This document shows, one piece after another, positions 56,420 through 64,000 of a stretch of DNA of 64,000 bases. Below the pieces are notes generated by a model. The model saw only the letters and a list, made by a program, of their open reading frames with translations. It was not told where the DNA came from and made no database searches. The first letter of the stretch is position 1; each line of letters starts with the position of its first letter. Position numbers and translations under genes: made by a program. The DNA comes from Pseudomonas mosselii (GTDB lineage: Bacteria > Pseudomonadota > Gammaproteobacteria > Pseudomonadales > Pseudomonadaceae), in assembly GCF_005796105.1 (NCBI RefSeq), contig NZ_VAUO01000001.1, positions 124,001 through 188,000 on the forward strand. Direction: 5' to 3'.

Positions 56420-58171
56420 ATGCCCGGCATGACGTATTCAGGAAGACTAGGCTGGGGCCTGCTGCTGCTGGCCGCCAGTTCCATGGCATGGGCCCAGAGT
56501 GAACTGCTGGTGCGGGTCAAACCGGCCAACAAGGCGCTCAAGGGCAATATCGAAAACTACATCGGCAGCCTGAGTGAGCGCGACGAAGAGGCCTTGTTGC
56601 GCTTCAGCCGTGGCGCCGAAGAGCAGGCGCGAAAGGCGGCTCAGGCCCTGGGCTATTACCAGGCGCACATCGACACCGAAGTCAAACCGCCTGCCGAGGC
56701 GGGCAAGCCTGCGCAGTTGCTGATTCGGGTCGAGCCTGGAGAGCCGGTGCGCTTGCGCAACGTTACCGTGCGTATCAACGGGCCGGCCAGCGAACTCAAG
56801 GCGTTCCGCATCCCCAACAGCAAGGCTCTGCGCCCGGGCGAGCCACTCAATCATGGCCACTACGAGGACGCCAAGCGGCTGATCCAGAACCAAGCCTCGC
56901 GCTATGGATTCTTCAGCGGTCGCTTCGAGCGTCAGCGCCTGGCGGTCGATCCCCAGGCGGGTGTGGCCGATATCGAACTGATCTACCAGAGCGGGCCACG
57001 CTACCGCCTGGGTGCTGTGACCTTCGGTGGCGACACGCCTCTGGACAACGACCTGTTGCAGCGCATGGTGCCGTTCAAGCCTGGCACCCCCTACGACTCG
57101 GAACTGATCGCTGAGCTGAACAACGACTTGCAGTCGAGCGGTTACTTCGAAGGCGTTCGGGTTGACGCAGCGCCCACCGCTGCGGTGGCCGAGCAGATAC
57201 CGGTAGAGGTTCACCTCGATACCCGCAAACCCCGCACGATGGGCCTGGGTCTGGGCTATTCGACCGACGTCGGGCCCCGCGCCAAAGCCAACTGGACGCG
57301 CCATTGGGTCAACCCCCAAGGCCACAGCTACGGCTGGGAAGCAGAACTGTCGGCGCCACGCCAGAACGTCGGGCTGTGGTACGACGTTCCGTTGGATCCA
57401 CCGCTGACCGACAAGCTGCGTTTTGCCGGTGGCTACCAGAACGAGGAAATTTCTGGCACCGACACCCTGAGCAAGCTGCTGACAGTCGGCCCCGAGTGGC
57501 ACAGCAAGCTGCCCAGCGGCTGGCAGCGGGTGGTTTCGCTCAAGTACCAACGCGAAGAGTACCGTCTGGGGGACGATTCGGGCCTGAGCAACTTGCTGAT
57601 GCCAGGGCTGAGCTACTCGTACTTGCGCAGCGACAACCGCATCGATCCACATCAAGGCTACCGTTTGCAATTCGACGTACAGGTGGCTAAGCAAGGCTTG
57701 GGTTCGGACACCAACCTGGTGCATGGCAACGTATTGCTCAAGGGCCTGACCACCCTTGGCCAGAACCACCGCTTCCTCGGTCGCGTGCAGTTCGGCGGCA
57801 GTGCCACCAATGGCTACCAGCAGAACATTCCGCCATCGCTGCGCTTCTTTGCCGGTGGTGACCAGAGCGTGCGCGGCTACGACTACCAGTCGCTGTCGCC
57901 GGAAAACAACCAGGGTGACCGCATCGGTGGCCGTTATCTGGTCGCCGGCAGTGCCGAGTACCAGTATTCGATCGCCGAAAAGTGGCGCGTGGCGACCTTC
58001 ATCGACCAAGGCAACGCGTTCAACTCGCTGGAGTTGCCCAGCCTCAAGACCGGTGTCGGTATTGGCGTGCGCTGGGTCTCGCCGGTGGGGCCGCTGCGCC
58101 TGGACCTGGCCCGGGCGCTGGATGCCGACGGTGGTTTTCGCTTGCACTTCTCCATGGGGCCTGAGCTGTGA
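56420..58171 (+). CDS. tamA: Translocation and assembly module outer-membrane protein TamA
   Basis: 583 residues. Signal peptide (WGLLLLAASSMAWA; ATG 56420 or 56429). Three POTRA-like domains (~25-270, SELLVRVKPANKALKGNIEN; GAVTFGGDTPLDNDLLQRMV) precede the Omp85 barrel (GLGLGYSTDVGPRAKANWTR; FAGGDQSVRGYDYQSLSP is the RGY motif of loop 6). It ends in a barrel strand (FRLHFSMGPEL). With TamB it inserts outer-membrane proteins such as autotransporters. The stop overlaps the tamB start. Confidence 0.93.
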   Translation: MPGMTYSGRLGWGLLLLAASSMAWAQSELLVRVKPANKALKGNIENYIGSLSERDEEALLRFSRGAEEQARKAAQALGYYQAHIDTEVKPPAEAGKPAQLLIRVEPGEPVRLRNVTVRINGPASELKAFRIPNSKALRPGEPLNHGHYEDAKRLIQNQASRYGFFSGRFERQRLAVDPQAGVADIELIYQSGPRYRLGAVTFGGDTPLDNDLLQRMVPFKPGTPYDSELIAELNNDLQSSGYFEGVRVDAAPTAAVAEQIPVEVHLDTRKPRTMGLGLGYSTDVGPRAKANWTRHWVNPQGHSYGWEAELSAPRQNVGLWYDVPLDPPLTDKLRFAGGYQNEEISGTDTLSKLLTVGPEWHSKLPSGWQRVVSLKYQREEYRLGDDSGLSNLLMPGLSYSYLRSDNRIDPHQGYRLQFDVQVAKQGLGSDTNLVHGNVLLKGLTTLGQNHRFLGRVQFGGSATNGYQQNIPPSLRFFAGGDQSVRGYDYQSLSPENNQGDRIGGRYLVAGSAEYQYSIAEKWRVATFIDQGNAFNSLELPSLKTGVGIGVRWVSPVGPLRLDLARALDADGGFRLHFSMGPEL

Positions 58172-61100
58172 TGCGTGTGTTCAGATTGATCCTGCTTGGC
58201 CTGGGCGTGTTGCTGGTACTGGCCGCCCTGGCGTTGGCTTCGGTGCTGGGTACGCAGGCGGGCAGCCGCTGGGCGCTGGGCTTGGTGCCAGGTCTGGAGG
58301 TCAGCGACTTTTCCGGGCGTTTGGGCGGCAGTTGGCAAGCCAGCCAGCTACGTTGGAGCAACGCCACCGACCAGGTTGAGCTGCTGGCGCCACAGCTGAG
58401 TTGGTCGCCTGGCTGCTTGCTGCGTGGGGCGCTGTGCATCGAGCGCTTGCAGGCGACCCGCATCGACATGGCGTTCGCCCCCGGCGAGCCTGCGTCTGAC
58501 GACACGCCGCTGAGCCTGCCTGCGTTGAACCTGCCGCTGTCCATCGAGCTGGGCGAGGCCAGGATTGGCCAGTTGCGCCTGGACGGCAGCGATCTGCTGG
58601 GCGAGCTGCAACTGGCGGCCCACTGGACGGCGAGCGGGCTGCACATCGACACCCTGCAACTGCGCCGCGATACCCTGCAATTGAGCCTGCAGGGCGATGT
58701 GCAGCCGCAGGGGGATTGGCCGCTGCAACTGCAAGGTTCGCTGCAATTGCCCGCGGTTGACGGCCAGGATTGGCAACTGGCCCTTGACCTCAAGGGTCAG
58801 TTGCAGAAAACCCTGGCGCTCGAGGGCATCAGCAGCGGATATCTCCAGGCGCGTCTGACGGGTGAGGTTCAGGCATTGGCCGAAGGCTTGCCGGCCAAGC
58901 TGAGTCTGCGCAGCGAGTCGTTCAAACCGGTCGCCAGCCTGCCGGACACCCTGCAATTGAACCAACTGCGATTGGACGCCCAAGGCGACCTGCAAGCGGG
59001 CTATCGGGTGTCCGGCGATGCCACGTTGCCTGCCGAGCAAGGCCCGTTGGCTCTTGTCCTTGCGGGCAAGGTCGACGCCAACGGCGCGCGGCTCGATGCC
59101 TTGAACCTCGATGCCAGTGACACCCAGCGCCTGAAGCTGCAAGCCAGTGCCGACTGGCAGCAGGGCCTGAGCGCCGAGGCGAACGTCGACTGGCTGGATT
59201 TCCCTTGGCAGCGCCTGTACCCACTGGAAACACCGCCGCAAGTCAGCCTCAAGTGCCTCGATGCCCAGGTGAAGTATCAGGACGGCACCTACAGCGGTCG
59301 CCTCGACGGCGATCTCGATGGGCCGGCCGGCGCCTTCAAGCTGGTCAGCCCGTTCGACGGCGACCTCACCCAAGTGCGCCTGCCGCAACTGGTGCTGACG
59401 GCAGGGCAGGGCAAGGCCGCAGGCAGTGTCGAGCTGCGCTTTGCCGATACCCTGGCCTGGGATGTCGACCTGCAACTTTCAGCCCTTGACCCCGCGTACT
59501 GGCTGGCCGAGTTGCCCGGCACCCTGGCCGGCCCGCTACGCAGCCAGGGACAACTCAAGGGCGAGCATTTGCAACTCAAGGCCCAGCTTGACCTCAAAGG
59601 GCGCCTGCGCGGCCAGCCGGCCATGCTCAAGGTGGATGCCGACGGCGCCGGTGAGCAATGGACCCTGGGCAGCCTGGCGGTACAACTGGGTGACAACCGC
59701 ATCAACGGCAGCGCCAGCCTGCAACAGCGCCTGGCCGGGCGCATCGACCTCGACCTGCCAAGGCTGGGCCAGCTGTGGCCGCGCTTGCAGGGGCAGGCCA
59801 AAGGCCGTTTGGACCTGGCCGGAACCTTGGCGGCCCCGCAAGGCAGTTTGGTGCTGCAGGGCCAGCAGTTGGCGCAGCAGGACAACCGCATCCAGCGCCT
59901 GAACTTGGACGCCCGCCTGGACAGCGCCCAACGGGCCCAGGTGTCGCTCAAGGCGGTGGGTATCGGCGCAGGCGACACGGCGTTGGGGGCACTGACCGTG
60001 CAAGGCACGGGCGATATTCGCCAACAAGCCGTGACGCTGGCGCTGGACGGTCCGCAGCTCAAGCTCGATCTGGCCCTGGACGGCACCTTGGCCAAGGGCG
60101 ACTGGCGTGGTCGGCTGGTCAGCGGACGTATCCAGGCCGGCGGCCAGGACTGGCAGCTCCAGGCACCGGCGCGCGTGCAGCGCCTAGCCAGCGGCCAGCT
60201 GGACTTCGGCGCCCACTGCTGGCGCTCCGGGCAAGCCAGCTTGTGTGGCGAGGACCAACGCCTGGCGCCGGAGCCGCGTCTGCGCTACCACCTCAAGCAA
60301 TTCCCTCTCGACAGCCTGGCGCAATGGCTGCCCAAGGATTTCGCCTGGCAGGGCATGCTCAATGCCGACATCAACCTCGACATCCCGGCCAGTGGACCCA
60401 AAGGCAGCCTTCGCATCGATGCCAGCAGCGGCACCTTGCGTGTGCGCGATAGCGGGCGCTGGATCGACTTCCCTTACCAGGTGCTGCGTCTGGACAGTAC
60501 GCTCGCGCCACGCCGGATCGATACCCGCCTGGATTTTCGCGGCGAGCGGTTGGGGGAGCTGGCGTTGAATACCCGGCTTGACCCGCTCGGGCGTAACAAG
60601 CCGCTCTCAGGTGACTTCCGCCTGAGCGGTCTGGACCTGTCGATCGCTCGGCCCTTCCTGCCCATGGTCGAGCGCCTGGCCGGCCACCTCAATGGCAGTG
60701 GGCGGCTGACGGGAAGCTTGATGGCGCCCGAAGTGGTCGGCAATATCGCCCTCAGTGGTGGGGAGGTCAGCGGGGCCGAGCTGCCGTTGAGCGTACAGGG
60801 ATTGGCGGTGCAGGCTCAGATCGCTGGCGAGCAGATGCAGCTCAAGGGCGACTGGCGCAGCGGTGAGGCGGGGCGTGGGCAGTTGTCGGGCCAGGTGACG
60901 TGGGGCCAGGCATTGGGCATGGACCTGCGCCTGCAAGGCACGCAGTTGCCTGTGATGGTCGAACCCTACGCTGCCCTGGAAGTGGCGCCGGACCTGAGCA
61001 TACGGCTGCTCGGCGAGCAGTTGGCAGTGACGGGCAAGGTGCTGGTGCCCAAGGGCAAGATCGAGGTACGCGAACTACCGCCTTCAACGGTCAAGGTCTC

Positions 61101-61842
61101 CGATGACACGGTGATCGTTGGGCACCAGACCGAGCAAGGCGCGCCACCGATGTCCATCGCCATGGACATCGACGTCGACGTGGGGCGCGAGAAACTGTCG
61201 TTCAGCGGCTTTGGCCTGACCGCCAACCTGCGCGGACAAGTGCATATTGGCGATAACCTCGATACCCGTGGCGAGCTGAGCCTGGCCGATGGCCGTTACC
61301 GTGCCTACGGCCAGCGCCTGACCATACGCCGCGCACGCCTGCTGTTCGCAGGACCCATCGACCAGCCTTACCTGGATATCGAGGCGATTCGTCAGGTCGA
61401 TGAGGTCGTTGCCGGCATCCGCCTGAGCGGTAGCGCCGAGCAACCGACCACCACGGTGTTCTCGGAGCCTGCGATGAGCCAGGAACAGGCGCTGTCGTAC
61501 CTGGTGATGGGACGGCCGTTGGGCACTTCCGGCGAGGACAGCAACATGTTGGCCGAAGCCGCGTTGGGTCTGGGCTTGGCTGGCAGCGCCGGGGTTACCG
61601 GCAGTCTGGCATCGAACTTGGGTATCGACGACTTCCAGCTCGATACCCAAGGATCGGGCAACCGCACCAGCGTGGTGGCCAGCGGCAACCTGACCGAGCG
61701 CCTGAGCCTGCGTTATGGGGTAGGGGTGTTCGAGCCGGCCAATACCATCGCCTTGCGCTATAAGCTCAGCCGCAAGGTCTATCTGGAGGCTGCCAGTGGG
61801 CTGGCCAGCTCGCTGGATATCTTCTACAAGCGCGACTTCTGA
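58171..61842 (+). CDS. tamB: Translocation and assembly module inner-membrane protein TamB
   Basis: 1223 residues from ATG 58171 (GTG 58168 also in frame). One N-terminal membrane anchor (FRLILLGLGVLLVLAALAL), a long periplasmic AsmA/TamB beta-helix with many LQLxGxL-type repeats, and the C-terminal DUF490 domain (VNGHQTEQGAPP-like, FGLTANLRGQVHIG, YLVMGRPLGTSGEDSNMLAE, DDFQLDTQG, ending SLDIFYKRDF). It spans the periplasm to TamA. TamA and TamB genes overlap by one to four bases. Confidence 0.94.
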   Translation: MRVFRLILLGLGVLLVLAALALASVLGTQAGSRWALGLVPGLEVSDFSGRLGGSWQASQLRWSNATDQVELLAPQLSWSPGCLLRGALCIERLQATRIDMAFAPGEPASDDTPLSLPALNLPLSIELGEARIGQLRLDGSDLLGELQLAAHWTASGLHIDTLQLRRDTLQLSLQGDVQPQGDWPLQLQGSLQLPAVDGQDWQLALDLKGQLQKTLALEGISSGYLQARLTGEVQALAEGLPAKLSLRSESFKPVASLPDTLQLNQLRLDAQGDLQAGYRVSGDATLPAEQGPLALVLAGKVDANGARLDALNLDASDTQRLKLQASADWQQGLSAEANVDWLDFPWQRLYPLETPPQVSLKCLDAQVKYQDGTYSGRLDGDLDGPAGAFKLVSPFDGDLTQVRLPQLVLTAGQGKAAGSVELRFADTLAWDVDLQLSALDPAYWLAELPGTLAGPLRSQGQLKGEHLQLKAQLDLKGRLRGQPAMLKVDADGAGEQWTLGSLAVQLGDNRINGSASLQQRLAGRIDLDLPRLGQLWPRLQGQAKGRLDLAGTLAAPQGSLVLQGQQLAQQDNRIQRLNLDARLDSAQRAQVSLKAVGIGAGDTALGALTVQGTGDIRQQAVTLALDGPQLKLDLALDGTLAKGDWRGRLVSGRIQAGGQDWQLQAPARVQRLASGQLDFGAHCWRSGQASLCGEDQRLAPEPRLRYHLKQFPLDSLAQWLPKDFAWQGMLNADINLDIPASGPKGSLRIDASSGTLRVRDSGRWIDFPYQVLRLDSTLAPRRIDTRLDFRGERLGELALNTRLDPLGRNKPLSGDFRLSGLDLSIARPFLPMVERLAGHLNGSGRLTGSLMAPEVVGNIALSGGEVSGAELPLSVQGLAVQAQIAGEQMQLKGDWRSGEAGRGQLSGQVTWGQALGMDLRLQGTQLPVMVEPYAALEVAPDLSIRLLGEQLAVTGKVLVPKGKIEVRELPPSTVKVSDDTVIVGHQTEQGAPPMSIAMDIDVDVGREKLSFSGFGLTANLRGQVHIGDNLDTRGELSLADGRYRAYGQRLTIRRARLLFAGPIDQPYLDIEAIRQVDEVVAGIRLSGSAEQPTTTVFSEPAMSQEQALSYLVMGRPLGTSGEDSNMLAEAALGLGLAGSAGVTGSLASNLGIDDFQLDTQGSGNRTSVVASGNLTERLSLRYGVGVFEPANTIALRYKLSRKVYLEAASGLASSLDIFYKRDF

Positions 61843-61860
61843 TCGCCTGGGACCCTTTCG

Positions 61861-61881
61861 CGCCGGCCAACATGGCCGGCG
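61861..61881. terminator. Hairpin between tamB and the Mor-like gene
   Basis: Perfect 8-base arms CGCCGGCC / GGCCGGCG around a 5-base loop, 18 bases after the tamB stop and between converging genes. Confidence 0.55.
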
Positions 61882-61931
61882 ACGAGTTGTGCGTTGGGGG
61901 CTTGGTGCTCTCGCACCTTTACAGGCGCGGT

Positions 61932-62312
61932 TCAACGGGCAGGGCATTCCAGGCGGCGGATGTTGCCGATCTGGCGCAAGCTCAGGCCGTACTTGTCAGC
62001 CAGCAGGCTACGTGACAGGCCGTTGGCGCTTTCTTTCTGAATCTGCAGGTTGCGTAGCTGACGCTGGAAATGGTCGGCCTTGGGAATTTCCAGGGCCATG
62101 CCGGCATAGCGCTTGATCAGCGCATCGAGTGCCTCGGCCGGCAGGACGTCGGCCAGTTTGGTGCGCTCGCGATGCTTGGGAATGTACTTGGGACGACCGC
62201 CGAATGCGCACGTCAGGTGGTAGGCGTTTTCCAGGCCGATACATTCGATCAGCGATTGCAGAGAGTGGGGCAACAGGCTGACATCGATATTGTTGAGATC
62301 GGGCGTTTCCAT
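61932..62312 (-). CDS. Mor/C-type phage transcription activator, isolated copy
   Basis: 126 residues from ATG 62312 (GAAGGA upstream). Mor-family layout: N-terminal LLPHSLQSLIECIGLENAYH LTCAFGGRPKYIPK, ADVLPAEALDALIKRYAGMA LEIPKAD, QRQLRNLQIQKESANG, and the C-terminal HTH SLLADKYGLSLRQIGNIRR. In phage Mu this protein activates middle transcription. No other Mu-like genes lie within 1.5 kb, so it is a chromosomal relict or a recruited regulator. Confidence 0.8.
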   Translation of the reverse strand: METPDLNNIDVSLLPHSLQSLIECIGLENAYHLTCAFGGRPKYIPKHRERTKLADVLPAEALDALIKRYAGMALEIPKADHFQRQLRNLQIQKESANGLSRSLLADKYGLSLRQIGNIRRLECPAR

Positions 62313-62717
62313 GCAAGGCTTCCTTCTGCTGTGTGGGGGACGCACCGCAGGGGTGTGTCTGAACGTCGCCGGGAGGACCCGGTGGCTTGATTGGATTTTC
62401 GAACAGCATCAGAAACCGTCGCTAGGCGCGAATCGGGCCGGGAGTTGTAGCCACAAACGCTCGGCGTTCGCAGGGATTGTTTTCACGCGTTGTAGGAAAA
62501 ACACCAGCTCAAGGCGTGCAAGCCGCTAAACATCCAGAGAAGGCGTTCCATGATGGCGAAGTGGGTGCATACCCTATGACAGTCGTCTGACCGTACGCCA
62601 TGCTGGCCAACCTACCGGGGTATTCGGGCAGGAAAGTCAGCGTCTCGGCTGGCTGCGCGGTATCATGGCGCCGGCTCCCAAGGAGCCACATGTCCCTGAT
62701 GTTGCAAGGAACCTTCG
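62313..62717. other. Intergenic upstream of the small membrane protein
   Basis: 405 bases between the Mor-like gene and the 62-codon gene, transcribed away from each other. It should carry both promoters. A frame of 71 codons on the minus strand (62509-62724) runs through it, but it lacks a ribosome-binding site and family resemblance. Confidence 0.35.
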
Positions 62718-62906
62718 ATGACACACGTGCAGCGCCTGAAATATTCGATCCTGATCATTGTGGTGGTCCTGGGCATGATGCTCGGGCTGAGTTACCTGCA
62801 GAAGCAGGGCACTATCAGCGAGCAGACATTCCAGTACTTCGCCATTGCCATCGCGGTGGTCGTGGTGGTGATCAACGGGATCCTGCGGCGTAAGGTCAAG
62901 CCCTGA
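62718..62906 (+). CDS. Small inner-membrane protein of unknown function
   Basis: 62 residues with two membrane segments (YSILIIVVVLGMMLGLSYL ~9-27 and YFAIAIAVVVVVINGILRR ~40-58). AAGGA lies 10 bases before the ATG. No motif beyond that. It is the only gene in its transcript and of unknown role; I recognise no family. Confidence 0.65.
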   Translation: MTHVQRLKYSILIIVVVLGMMLGLSYLQKQGTISEQTFQYFAIAIAVVVVVINGILRRKVKP

Positions 62907-62942
62907 CGGGTGAGGGCCGGCTGACAGCGGCCGGCCGCGCAC

Positions 62943-63305
62943 TCAGCGCGCGGCGGGTTGTTCGAGGACGGCCTTGGCCTGCGGGTTGAGGCTGTAGCAC
63001 TTGTCGTTGCCCAGGCTGATCACGCCTTCGGCGCACAGCCGTTTGAGCACCTCGCGCACGCTCAGGAACGACAGCGGGATGTCCAGCTGTTCAAGCTGGG
63101 CATGCACGCCACGCACGCCGATGCTGCGACCATCGCGGTCAGCCTTGTGCAGGGCATCGATCACTTTCAGGCGAATAAGACTGGTGCGCAGGCCGAACGT
63201 GCGCAGCAGCTCGCGAATCTGCTCATTGCCCACGCGCTCGTTCTGCGCACAGGGCATGGCTGCTGGGTTTGGCGGCGTCTGCAGCGAAGGGTGCGGGTTG
63301 TACAT
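62943..63305 (-). CDS. Fur-like winged-helix protein lacking the metal/dimerisation half
   Basis: 120 residues from ATG 63305 (AAAGGAG upstream). The middle (~28-112) follows the Fur/Zur DNA-binding domain: LLRTFGLRTSLIRLKVIDAL, then HAQLEQLDIPLSFLSVREVL KRLCAEGVISLGNDKCYSL. Fur proteins continue for ~60 more residues with His/Cys metal ligands and the dimer domain; here the protein ends instead. It may act without metal or through another partner. It is divergent from the acylase gene pvdQ. Confidence 0.75.
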   Translation of the reverse strand: MYNPHPSLQTPPNPAAMPCAQNERVGNEQIRELLRTFGLRTSLIRLKVIDALHKADRDGRSIGVRGVHAQLEQLDIPLSFLSVREVLKRLCAEGVISLGNDKCYSLNPQAKAVLEQPAAR

Positions 63306-63507
63306 TGTGAATGCTCCTTTTCGTGGACTGTCCCAAAAACAGGGGTGCCTCACTACTTAAGACGAATGGGAACGGTAAAACTGCAGGCCTTGGTGAAAAA
63401 AAACCGGCACGCCTTGTTCAAGACGTTGCCAACCCGGCAAAGGCGTAAAATTTTCATCAAGCTATTCGTCTGATCGGGATGATCCCCGATGCGCACGAGG
63501 AGTGCCT

Positions 63508-64000
63508 GTGAACCTTTCTTCATCTGCTGTTTTGCGCGTGTGCCTTGTCGCTGCGCTGGCAGCTTCGAGTCTTGCCAGCCAAGCCCAGGAAACGGTCGGC
63601 GATGCTTCGGCAGAGATCCGCCGCACCCGTTTCGGCACCCCGCACATCTTGGCCAAGGACGAACGCAGCCTGGGCTACGGCATCGGCTATGCCTACGCCC
63701 AGGACAACCTGTGCCTGCTGGCCGACGAGGTGCTGACGGTCAATGGCGAGCGTTCCCGGTATTTTGGCGCCGACAGCAAGACCACCGACCAGCGCGACAA
63801 CCTGCCCAGCGACCTGTTCTTCACCTGGCTCAACCGCCCGGCAGCGGTCGAAGAATTCCTCCAGGCGCAGCCAAGCGCTGTGCGCGACCTGTTGGGCGGC
63901 TACGCAGCAGGTTACAACCGAGCCCTGGGCGAGCGTCGTGCCCAGGGCTTGCCTGCTGAGTGCGGCAACGGCGACTGGGTGCGCCCGATCAGCAGCCAGG
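63508..64000 (+). CDS. pvdQ: Acyl-homoserine-lactone/pyoverdine acylase PvdQ, N-terminal part (cut by the window end)
   Basis: 164 codons from GTG 63508 (GAGGAG upstream) to the end of the window, open throughout. Signal peptide (VLRVCLVAALAASSLASQAQ). The alpha-chain of an Ntn-hydrolase acylase follows: AEIRRTRFGTPHILAKDERS LGYGIGYAYAQDNLCLLADE VLTVNGERSRYFG and NLPSDLFFTWLN. This matches PvdQ (periplasmic; removes the acyl chain from pyoverdine precursor and from long-chain AHLs). The catalytic Ser of the beta chain lies beyond the window. Confidence 0.85.
   Translation, partial: MNLSSSAVLRVCLVAALAASSLASQAQETVGDASAEIRRTRFGTPHILAKDERSLGYGIGYAYAQDNLCLLADEVLTVNGERSRYFGADSKTTDQRDNLPSDLFFTWLNRPAAVEEFLQAQPSAVRDLLGGYAAGYNRALGERRAQGLPAECGNGDWVRPISSQ

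Noticed and set aside
56447..58147. Minus-strand frame of 566 codons opposite tamA (similar shadows exist opposite czcA, tamB and the siderophore receptor).
   Set aside because: No motif, no ribosome-binding site, full overlap with a clear Omp85 protein.
62509..62724. 71-codon minus-strand frame upstream of the small membrane protein.
   Set aside because: No ribosome-binding site or recognisable motif; it runs over the start of the better-supported 62-codon gene on the opposite strand.

Overview
The window is a high-GC gammaproteobacterial chromosome that looks like a fluorescent Pseudomonas of the P. putida group. The gene content points there (FecI/FecR/TonB-receptor iron signalling, S-type pyocin, two-component flavin monooxygenase clusters, CzcCBA, Tad pili, TamAB, PvdQ), and so do the REP-type hairpins with a GCGGGC..GCCCGC core. 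No rRNA, tRNA, CRISPR or insertion sequence was recognised.

Region by region. 1-3476: the tail of an ECF sigma factor, its FecR partner and a TonB-dependent siderophore receptor with an N-terminal signalling domain. 3630-7317: an AT-richer islet on the minus strand. It holds an S-type pyocin whose reading frame is interrupted by an early in-frame TAA, its probable immunity gene, and three colicin/pyocin DNase immunity genes (Im2/Im9 family). Two of these three are preceded by decayed HNH-DNase domains that no ORF caller would report. 7763-11026: a MocR-type regulator divergent from a GABA-type permease. 11198-13408: trans-aconitate methyltransferase, a Nudix hydrolase and a GntR regulator. 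13498-21068: a catabolic cluster (CMD-family protein, two flavin reductases, aldehyde dehydrogenase, alpha/beta hydrolase, DUF1185 protein, luciferase-like monooxygenase, NCS1 permease). Its three promoter regions share a TGGTATACCA-type operator. The layout resembles the Rut pyrimidine pathway and suggests uptake and oxidative opening of an N-heterocycle.

21189-28336: a chemoreceptor, a GNAT protein, type-2 ArgC with a divergent LysR regulator, a 5'-nucleotidase, a TetR regulator and an FCD-type GntR regulator. 28601-32769: a polar amino-acid-type ABC importer convergent with aroQ-aroE. 32937-38578: a CzcCBA heavy-metal efflux system. 38742-49207: a full Tad/Flp pilus operon on the minus strand (flp to tadF), followed upstream by an OmpR/EnvZ-type two-component pair (49408-51451). 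A [C/T]TTAA-type direct repeat with 10-bp periodicity lies upstream of both the regulator gene and flp.

51755-64000: ordinary chromosomal genes (VOC protein, XAC2610-like protein, DUF1289, DUF2388, exonuclease III, GNAT), then TamA-TamB, a lone Mor-type phage activator, a small membrane protein, a Fur-like protein lacking the dimerisation half, and the start of the PvdQ acylase, cut by the window edge.

Most start sites were moved inward from the longest ORF using Shine-Dalgarno sequences, signal peptides and 4-base gene overlaps. Functions are inferred from recognised motifs; no database search was run.
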